From positions 1-64,000 of the forward strand of contig QPMI01000515.1 of the NCBI GenBank assembly GCA_004431415.1: a DNA stretch of 64,000 bases, read 5' to 3'. A program made the position numbers and the translations under genes. The notes under the pieces were generated by a model that saw only the letters and a list, made by a program, of their open reading frames with translations, did no database searches and was not told where the DNA came from. Source of the DNA: Cyanophora paradoxa (lineage: Eukaryota; Glaucocystophyceae; Cyanophorales; Cyanophoraceae). Below, one piece after another: positions 30,352 through 38,819 of this stretch. Every line of letters begins with the position of its first letter. Position 1 is the first letter of the stretch.

Positions 30352-31185
30352 ATGGCTGAGCAACCCCCACTTGAACGAATTATTACACCTCAACTATCAT
30401 TAGCTGCCCCAGCAAACCATGTTCTACAGCATGCTACCTTTGATGATGTAGAGGGTCTCCAATCAACAGAGGTCCAACCTACAATGAACACCTTTGGTTC
30501 CACCCACAAACTGAGATTACAGGAACTCAGATGTGATAAAAATAATGGTATAGTTAAGACAACTAAGCTACTTGTCACAAATGCAAACTTTTCTGCCCAT
30601 TATGGAGACCCAGATAGTTATGGAGATCCTCTTTCTACTTATTCTTTTGAATCTAGGTCGGGAGCTATTAACTGCAAATCGGGGGGAGCTTATATTGGTG
30701 ATGGTCTTAGGGTTGGTGGGGCTGTTGGAGCGCCTTTATTTGTGAATGATCAACCCAATCCCATTGATCCCAATACAAGAATTCGAACCTATGTCCCCAG
30801 CATGAATGCCCCATACATTATAAAGATATTCCCCATTGTTGTGAATGAACAAACAGCAGTAGTAGACTCCCTTGTTGAGATTGGTGACCACTACAAGGTA
30901 GTTGTGGATATTCCACCAGATGTTTATGCTCTTTGTCAAGTAGAGGGTGGAACTCCTAATTTTGCTGTTGTGATCACCCCATATGATAATTTTGGAATTG
31001 CTTATCATGGAGTCAATTTCGGTTTAGAAGATTACCAGTTCTTAGTGAGAGCCACCAAGTTTGGTATCTACAAGTGTGTATTATATGCTGAGAGAACCGA
31101 TTTTATTGCAAGGCAGAATACCTATGCTGAATACTATGGCACAAATCGATATTTCCCCATTTTCGGGCAGGATACTGCTCCATAA
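30352..31185 (+). CDS. Fibre-module paralogue 4
   Basis: 277 residues. The shared stem reads RLQELRCDKNNGIVKTTKLL and CKSGGAYIGDGLRVGGA. The C-terminal half parallels paralogue 3 (YDNFGIAYHGVNFGLEDYQF; FGIYKCVLYAERTDF). No enzyme signature. It is the fourth gene of the tandem array and has AT-rich, short leader sequence. The array order (two C1q heads, two heads of another type) points to two rounds of duplication with head replacement. Confidence 0.77.
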   Translation: MAEQPPLERIITPQLSLAAPANHVLQHATFDDVEGLQSTEVQPTMNTFGSTHKLRLQELRCDKNNGIVKTTKLLVTNANFSAHYGDPDSYGDPLSTYSFESRSGAINCKSGGAYIGDGLRVGGAVGAPLFVNDQPNPIDPNTRIRTYVPSMNAPYIIKIFPIVVNEQTAVVDSLVEIGDHYKVVVDIPPDVYALCQVEGGTPNFAVVITPYDNFGIAYHGVNFGLEDYQFLVRATKFGIYKCVLYAERTDFIARQNTYAEYYGTNRYFPIFGQDTAP

Positions 31186-31207
31186 GAATATTGGTTATAT
31201 ATAGAGT

Positions 31208-31480
31208 ATGGATAGTAAAACAAAAAAGTTTATTGATGCTGCTATGACAGTTCATGGTAAAGATAAATTCGATTACAGTGAGACACATTACATCAAAGCT
31301 CAAGAGAAAGTATCTGTTAGATGTTTGCAGTGTAACAAGGTGATCCTAACCTATCCCTTTAATCATGTGAAGGGATCAGGGTGTAGGGAATGCAACAAAA
31401 AGCACTCTCAGGCTTATAGGAAAAGGGCTACTTCATCAATTAGAGTAGAGTATAGGGATATTTGCATTAGGTTCGATTAG
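31208..31480 (+). CDS. Stand-alone DUF723-like zinc-finger protein
   Basis: 90 residues. One module, FIDAAMTVHGKDKFDYSETH followed by CxxC (CLQC) and CxxC (CREC), matches each repeat in the nuclease at 17781-18712. No nuclease domain follows, only a basic tail. It may be a remnant of a second zinc-repeat nuclease or a separate DNA-binding protein. Confidence 0.7.
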   Translation: MDSKTKKFIDAAMTVHGKDKFDYSETHYIKAQEKVSVRCLQCNKVILTYPFNHVKGSGCRECNKKHSQAYRKRATSSIRVEYRDICIRFD

Positions 31481-31509
31481 GTTTAATTAATTTTTCTAAG
31501 GTATTCTTA

Positions 31510-31908
31510 ATGGAGACTCAATACAGAGGCTTTCATGTTATGCTTGATTACAAAGCTAAATCAGCTATAGCAACAGGATATGAGCATGTGAGCTTTCTAG
31601 GGAATTGGATAATGGGAACCCTTGAACAAGCAGTATTGAGACAAGGTATTAGGATTGTTCATAAACACTGTGAGATATTTGATGGCAAACTATCACCTCC
31701 TGGTTTTGCATTGGTTCTGCTGTTAGATGAAAGCCATTGCACAGCTCATTGTTATTCCAATGAAGGCATGTTAGCAATTGATATATTCAGTTGTGGTAAA
31801 GAAGCTCAGCATAAAACACAATCAGTAGCAGATGAGATCGATAAAACAATGAATTTCTTAACATTTGAGAAGACTGAGAGACATAAACATGATAGATTCC
31901 CGTTTTGA
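31510..31908 (+). CDS. speD: S-adenosylmethionine decarboxylase, bacterial/archaeal SpeD type
   Basis: 132 residues, the usual length of class 1B enzymes. LLLDESHCTAHCYSNEG carries the self-cleavage site Glu74-Ser75 (Ser becomes the pyruvoyl group), followed by His80 and, in DIFSCG, Cys95. The Ser-His-Cys spacing (5 and 20 residues) equals that of characterised bacterial enzymes (Ser63, His68, Cys83 in Thermotoga). AdoMetDC makes decarboxylated SAM for spermidine synthesis. Some phage and bacterial SpeD relatives instead decarboxylate ornithine or arginine, so the substrate is not certain. No other polyamine gene lies in the element. It is the last gene before the right non-coding end. Confidence 0.88.
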   Translation: METQYRGFHVMLDYKAKSAIATGYEHVSFLGNWIMGTLEQAVLRQGIRIVHKHCEIFDGKLSPPGFALVLLLDESHCTAHCYSNEGMLAIDIFSCGKEAQHKTQSVADEIDKTMNFLTFEKTERHKHDRFPF

Positions 31909-33244
31909 TGAGTTTCTATAATGATGATCAGGGTGATTTACCTTTTTTATTACAATAGCTTTCTACAATGATTATTTTCCGGATTCCGGACATTTTTTAC
32001 AATAGAATTCTACTGTATGATGTAGCCAAAATATGAATGCATCCTAAACCTACAAGTGTAAGATTTCGAATACTATTCGATTTCCTTACAATAAAACTCA
32101 ACAATCCCCTTGATTCCCCCTATTATATTATATTTATATTTAAGTGGACTCAAGGTTGACTCATATTAATCGTAAAAGTAGTAATAGTATATGGATTTTG
32201 TTACGAATTCAATGCAAGGGTTGACTAAGTGGGTTGAGTTGACTCAAATTTCACAGGAAATATTTGGGACCTAAAGTTTTCTAAAAAGGATTTCAAAAAA
32301 TGTGTCAACTCCCCCCACTTAGTCAACCCTGACCATAAACAGTAAGGATTTGAGCTAACAAGTATCACAAAGTGAACATATTGAGTCCACTTAGAAGATC
32401 AACCTAACAGTTTAGAGTCAAATTTACTTGGGAATTCGATTTGTATAAAAAAGTGAGTCCACCCTGACCATATTCAATAAGCATTCCTCTTAATCCCCTT
32501 GTTTATATTTACATTGATTAATATTTAATACTAAGTGGACTCATGGTTGATTCATATTAATCGTAAAAGGAGTAAATGTATATAAAAATGTGACCATTTC
32601 AATGCTAAGGTTGACTAAGTGGGTTGAGTTGACTCAAATTTCAGAGGAAATTTTGAGATCCAAAGAATATTCTATAAAAGATTTTGAAAAATGTGTCAAC
32701 TCCCCCACTTAGTCAACCCTGACCATATACAGTAAGCATTAGAACTTAAATGTATCACAAAGTGAACATTATGAGTCCACTTAGAAGATCCACTTTTGAA
32801 ATATAAGTTGATTTTGCTTGAAATTTCAAAGTTGATCTAAAAGTGAGTCCACCCTGATTGATTATGGTAACAAAGTTGACTAAGTTGACTAAGTTGAGTC
32901 ATCTTAAGAAATTCAAGGAGACTAAGAGTTCAAAATGTTTATGAAAAGTGAGTCAACTTAGACCACTTATGGTAACAAAGTTAAATATTTAATTGATTTA
33001 ATAGGAAAAGAACATGATTTAATCGAATTTATTGATATAATTCCGATTAGATTCATTTAGGATTCAATTAAGATTAATCGAAGTTATAGATATAATTCCG
33101 ATTAACTACAATTAAGATACAATATCGATTAATCGAGTTTATCGATATAACATCGATTAAATTAATTGAAAATGCATTTAAAAATATGAAAATTCATGTG
33201 AAAATTCAAATAAATTAATCGATTTTATTGATATAACATCGAAT
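31909..33244. repeat. Non-coding, repeat-rich right end of the virus
   Basis: No gene. Two direct copies of a ~391-bp unit (about 32,095-32,485 and 32,486-32,860) each hold an inverted repeat with arms GGTTGACTAAGTGGG and CCCACTTAGTCAACC. TTGACTAAG is repeated in tandem near 32,875. From about 33,010 to 33,244, four degenerate units of 60-70 bp carry variants of TTNATCGATATAA-type sequence (taatcgaatttattgatata; aacatcgattaaattaa). Likely a terminal replication or packaging region. Confidence 0.75.
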
Positions 33245-33319
33245 CACACATATGAATATTCATATTTTAATCCTGAGGCGGAACGCCGAGGGATTAAAAT
33301 ATGAATATTCATATGTGTG
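33245..33319. repeat. Perfect hairpin at the right viral boundary
   Basis: Arms 33245-33273 and 33291-33319 are exact reverse complements (29 nt each; cacacatatgaatattcata on the outer left). The 17-nt GC-rich loop itself contains GGCG/CGCC. AT-rich viral repeats lie to the left, GC-rich host DNA to the right. It may be the virus terminus. Confidence 0.85.
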
Positions 33320-33358
33320 TCGTAGAATCTGGAGGGTCGGACATTCGACGGTGCCCAG

Positions 33359-36300
33359 TCAGCCAAGACATGAAAGAGCATTGCGGCTGGCAGCGCACAT
33401 GATAGAGCTCGTGGGCGTGTAGCTGCCGGTGGCGGCATCGAACCGCAGCCCACCTGCAACGAACAGCTGCGCGCGGGGCTACTTCAGACCGATTTGATAG
33501 GCACGCCCGCATGCATCAAGCACCTTGCCACCAAACACGACCGAGACGGGGGACCGGCGCGCGCGGCTGCTGATCTGCTCCGCAGTGCCCACGTTCACAT
33601 CGTAGCATGTCGAGTTGTCCCCGCCTGAGTGTAAGCTCAGCGCGAAGCAGAATGCGTAAAACCAATTGCAATGCACTGACCCCACTCGTAGTATCTGCAG
33701 GACAAAGGAAGAAGAGGCAAGCGTTCGTGATCAGAAGGAGAAAAAGCCGCATGTAAATGGAGGGCGCACCGTGATCCCGCTGGGATGCGCGAGCCGTCGC
33801 TGGCTTCAAAGCCGTCGCCAGTATGGGCGACGAAGAACGCCGCGCGCCCGAAGCCGCGGAAAATCCAGCCCTTGTCGTTGAAAAGGCAGGATCCCGACAG
33901 CTCCAGAGGCGAGGATCGGGCCTCGCCAGAGCCCACGTCCACCGCGACGGAGAGCACGCTACCCTCCGCTGCACCCGCGTTTCAAAGGCAAAACGTTAAC
34001 GGCGTCGCAAACGGGTTGCAAGATCGATTCATGGCACCGTTCACGAGTACAGCCGGGGCGGAAAGCGCGATCCTGTGCCGGAGACCTCCGGCGTCGTATG
34101 CTTCCTGAGCAGTCGCGGTCAAAGTCCACAGGCCAATCGCGCGCGAGTCGACCAAGTCTGCCAAGCACTGTCAGCCGCACCGCCTGAAGCACAATGAAAG
34201 CAGGCTCCTGCTCCCTGTGCTCACCAACGATCCGCGCCGTTCCACTGGCTACGCCCGAGTTGGAGTAGTGCAGCATCGCTGTACAATTTACGATAACATT
34301 GAAGAAGGACATGTCTGGCAAACCAGACACAGTCACGTTGGTTGCCGACGCCGAGCCGGGCCGCGGCAGGTTTTCATCTAGAACTACGCTCGTCTCGGTC
34401 TGCCCATCGCTGGTGCACGAAAGCCGAAGGCCGGAGTAGGCCGGCGAGTCAGCGGCGCCGCCGGCCGACAGGGACCAGGAGACCTCGCTTGTCGTAATCG
34501 CGCCCGCCGATGCGTTCGAGACTCGAATCTCAAAGGAAAGCGGGCTCGTCACCGACCGCGCTGTTGAGAGCAAGAGTTAACGTACTGATTTCGAAACAGC
34601 TTTGCATCTGCAGCTGAAATGCGCACCGGCCAGAGACGACACTGTTTTTGTTGCGGTGGCCGTGCTTGCTGGCTCGTACGGGAGGGAGGCCGTGCAGGCA
34701 ATGGAGTACGCAAAAGGCTCCTCGGGGAACCCAGCTATCGTGAAGGCGGGAGCGGAGAAGCTACCCGGCGTGACGGGGCCGTACGTGGCTGACCGAGTGA
34801 CGCCGTTGCCGGTGCACGTCAGGGTGAGGTTGCCGTAGATGGGCGTGTCGATGGCGCCCTCGGAGGGCAGAGCCCAAGCGACGGCGGACGTCGCGACCGA
34901 GGTCGTCGACGTCGCCGCGACGGTAAACTGCAGCGCGTCCCCTTGCACCCACCGCGCGGGCGCTGCAGAGGCGCCAGTCAGCGCCCCTCGTCTCGTCCGT
35001 GCACGTGCACACTTGCAATTGAGGCAGGAAAAGGACCCCTACCCGCGGGAACAGTGCACGTCGTCGGCGACGCTTGCTCGATTAGCCTCGTCATGGCATC
35101 TTGGAAGCCCACTCCTTGGAAGACAAGCCGGGCGATGCAGCGGTACAGGCTGGCAGTTCGGTACGCGGGAACGACCCAGGACGTCGAGGTCAACTGCGAG
35201 TTCGGAACCAAGGGCTTCGCGGTAGATTCCCACAGGTACTGCGGCGCGTCGTCCGAAGTGGCGCAGAAGACCGATGTCGTGTTGTAGTACGGTAGGAGGC
35301 ACTCGAAAGACGACGCGTTCGACCAGGAGCTGGACACCGGGAGAAGGGTCGAGTTCATGGGCAGACCCGACACTCCAGGGCACAGCGTAGTCATTGCCGC
35401 CTGGACACAGTACTGGGCTGCGCAAGTAAAGTGTCGGTGCGCCGCAGGCGTCAGCGCTAGCGCCGGAGCAGCCGGCGCACCGGCGGTCGAGTTGGTGGCG
35501 TTGGACGCCCTTGCAGGGCCGCCGCTCGAGTACAGGAGAGTTGCAGAGCAGTTGACGCGGTAGGACGTGGTGCTCGGTCTGAAGCCGCTGACATTGAAGG
35601 ACTGGGCCGACCGGGACACGGGAGCTATGCCCGTGAGCGTGGCGGATCGAGTCTCGCCGTTCCATGTGCAGGCGACGGTGAGGCTCGGGTAGGACGGCGT
35701 GCTGAACAGGCCCGGCGTGAGGGTCCACGCCAGGCCGGAGACGAGGATGGACGAGATCGAGGAGGGGGACACAATCATGGAGAGGGCGTTGTTCAGCACG
35801 GTCTTGTCCGGCACTGTTTGGAGCTCTCATTATCGCAGCATTCAGCATGTAAAGCTGTTCAGTACTTACCGATGATATTCGCGGTGCCCGTTGCAGTGCT
35901 CGCGTACGAATAAGAGAGGGTCGCCGTGCAGTACGTGTGGTACGACGCGGTGTCCGCCAGGCCCGAAACAGTGACGGCGGCCTCGGACGTCGTGCCCGAC
36001 ACCGAAAGCGTGCGCGTCGTCGACTGCGTGAGGCCGTTGTTCGTGCAGGAAACGAGAAGAGTCTTCAAAGTGGGCGAGCTGGCCGCCCCGCTGGCCGAGA
36101 GCGTCCAGCTGATTGCCGAGGTCGTGACAGATGTCGCAGAGACAGCGGACACTGTAAAGGAGAGCGAAGAAGTGACGGTCTTTGCTGCGCGCAAGGTTCA
36201 GATACGCCATGGTTATGGTAGGACGAGAGGCGGTGGTGGGCACCAGGGGAAGACGATTGAGAGCCCGACGCGGTCAGAGAGTACCCATCGGCCTGCGTGA

Positions 36301-38807
36301 TGGTCGACGTGCACGAAATGGTGTACGCAGTCGCGAGCTCGGGGAACCCCGACAAGGGCCCGGCCGCGACCGACGTCGACTCGGCCGCGAGGGAGCGCGT
36401 GCTCGTCAGCGTCACGCTTGGCGAGCTGATCGACGTGCACGTCGTGGCGACGGCGTTCGAAGCGTACGCCGGCGTGCCCGGCCTGCCGTATATCAAGCTC
36501 CAGGAAACTCCAACATTGACCGACGTTGTCGAAATTGCCGAGACGGCCAGAGCGTTGGCCGTCCATAGCCTCCTGTCGTAGACTGGATTAGGTAAGCACA
36601 CCGGCCCGATAATATTAAGAATTGCCGTGTGCCAATGCAAGCGCGCACTTGGGGCCGTGTATGTGTGCGTGCCGGACGCTCCGCTCGTCCCTATCCCGTT
36701 TGTGGCCGTGACAGAGAAGCTGTAGGTCCAACCTAGGAAATTCAAAAACAAATCAGGATTCAAGTGCTGAAATCATCATGCATTGAAAATGCTGCAGCAA
36801 CGCGCGGACCGGGGCAAATGTAGCGGCCAAGCGACGTCGGGGTGCCCCACAAGTCCTCAGCGCCGGAGGTGAACCGGTTGAACGCGCAGGACGTGTACCC
36901 GTTGTTGTTGATGGAAGTGGTCAGAGTGTACTGCATTCCCATCGGGCAGAGTCTGAGTTCGAGAGGAACAGCAGCCAAAAACATTCGAGCGTTTGCACCT
37001 TCGTGATTGCGGAGCCCTGAGGGTCCGAGGAACCCCAATAGACGGTGGCATACATCCCATTGTTTGCGTCCATATTCGTGTTGACGTTGGACCAGGGGGT
37101 CCCTGGCGTGCTCGGGGGGAACATCATGGCGGGCGGGATCCAACTCCATGTTAGTAAATTAACTTGGAAGTCTATCCGGTCCAAATTGTAGCCGTTCGAA
37201 AGTCCGCTCTGCAGCGCACACACGTGGGTTGCGAGAAATCGGAGTGAGAACGACGCGAAATTGGCGCAAGCAAGGCGCAGTCGATGCGGCTTACGTAGTC
37301 TCCGGCCAAGGGGAAGTACATGAGGAGACCCGACGAGGCGGGGTCCACGGTAGTTGCCCAGCTTGCCGCGATCTCCGAAGCCGTGCGCGCGACTGACCAC
37401 ATTCTAAATTCTGATTACGTGCACGTGTAGGTGTGAGAGAGAAACGATTGCAAACGCAAATTTACGACACAGCGCACCGGAAAGATCAATTTCAGCTGAT
37501 GGGGGGTAAGAGTTCAACCAAGCACCGGTGCCGATTATAGTTCTCGCCCGTGATATAGTCGGAATGACGAAATCGCCCGTAATCGGGCCATCATCATTGC
37601 CGCATTCAAACGCCGTACTGGTGCCTTTGAATACTCCGTTGACGTAGTATGACAATTTCCCATCGGCGGCCAAAGAGAGCTGAGACATTTGTGCTCACTG
37701 CGGTTCAATACAAATATAATGTAATATACGCGCGCACCGCATAATGCCGCCAGCTACCTTGCTGCGCGTTCATCGAGGTGAGATGTATATATGGCGGTCT
37801 GCCCAAATGCATAGGCAAGAACGGCAGCGGCAGACCATCGCTGACGTAAAATGGACGTCGGTGCTGAATCCGTTCCGGGTGACCACCTTCGTTTCGCATA
37901 ACGCGTTCTTAGCTGGGTTATTCATGCCTCTCACCATCACAAGGTACGTTCCTTCGGGAAATGCGCTTTCGGTTCTCCAAAAAATCCCCCATCCATCATT
38001 CCATGTCCGCGTGTTGACAGGCGAGTCGTCTGGATAGTTGTGCTGTATCATCAGATAGGGCCATATACTCGCGATATAACCAAGGTCGTTGATGCGCAAC
38101 CTGATCAGGCTTCAGCCCAGGATGCGCGTCCGGGCGATCGCGAGCCCACACGGCCGCACCAGAATTCAATAGTCATAGGAGCACCTAAAGAGGTAGATTG
38201 ACTGAGCTGTAAGTAGCTGAATGAATTCGGTTCCTGGGTCCCGATTGAGAGCACTACGAGGTTGTTATAATTAGCAGGCGACTGGCGGAGAAAATGGACG
38301 AGGAGAAAAATAGGAATATGGAGGGGCAAGCGATCATCGGATCATCGGATGATGCTTCAGGAAGTCTTGAAGAGGACGTGGGAAGGGAGGAAGGGGGAGG
38401 GGAGGGAGGGGGAGGGGGTTCTCTCGGTCCCGGAAGAGGAACGCGAGAATATCTATAGCTAAATATAGGATGCAATTGATCGGGCGCAATGTGTGTAGAG
38501 ACCAGAACTCGAAGCTAGCTGCACGCGCCAAGTCAGGCGCGCAGGTGCACGTGCCTGTCGATCTCGGCGGCAGAGTCTGAGCGAGACCTGCGAGAGCCCG
38601 CCGAAGTCAGAATCGCGCGGCCGTTTAGAGTGCTGATCATGAGCGCTGAAGGCGAGGGAGCTTACCGACGTGCAAGAGCGCACAGAGGAGGGCGATTTTC
38701 AGTGACTCCAAACCCCGCAGCTGTTGAGGAGTGAGAAATAAAGCAATAAATTGCCGAAACCAATAAATTAAATGCTTGCCGCGCGAGCGCTTCGCCACCG
38801 CAGCCAT
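33359..38807 (-). CDS. Secreted LamG-like and Fn3/Ig-like repeat protein (paralogue B)
   Basis: Exon 1 is 38807-38666 (MAAVAKRSRGK, then hydrophobic SLKIALLCALLHV, a likely signal or anchor). Next are 38253-38160, 38100-37836, 37679-37478, 37410-37295, 37208-36999, 36930-36810 and 36732 onward, all in phase. They encode a LamG/ConA-like jelly roll (FSYLQLSQSTSLGAPMTIEF; DGKLSYYVNGVFKG; ASWATTVDPASSGL). Then come an Fn3-like segment (WTYSFSVTATNGIG) and five ~100-residue repeats of SWTLSASG...LLVSCTNNG...VSGLADTAS type between 36,560 and 34,200. A Cys-containing insert lies at 35,400-35,050. The last exons end GGKLFVAGGLRFDAATGSY and a TGA at 33359, 40 bp from the viral hairpin, so the original 3' end may be lost. 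Likely a cell-surface or wall adhesion protein. Confidence 0.75.
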
Positions 38808-38819
38808 CCGCGTGGCCAT

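Larger units (their letters stand above)
10600..33320. mobile_element. Integrated polinton-like virus, left end truncated
   Basis: About 22.7 kb of AT-rich, intron-free, densely packed genes interrupts GC-rich intron-bearing DNA. The core set (major capsid, two minor-capsid-like proteins, A32/FtsK-HerA packaging ATPase, primase-SF3 helicase, N-terminal part of a protein-primed polymerase) is characteristic of polinton-like viruses of protists. The right boundary is a perfect hairpin at 33,245-33,319. The left boundary cuts through the polymerase gene, so no left terminal repeat remains and no target-site duplication can be read. I found neither integrase nor maturation protease. Frame breaks in several genes suggest a non-functional copy or sequencing errors. 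Confidence 0.93.

Noticed and set aside
32095-33244. Possible CRISPR-like array in the viral right end
   Set aside because: Repeats are long, few and unevenly spaced, with no short identical repeat-spacer pattern or cas genes, in a eukaryotic setting.
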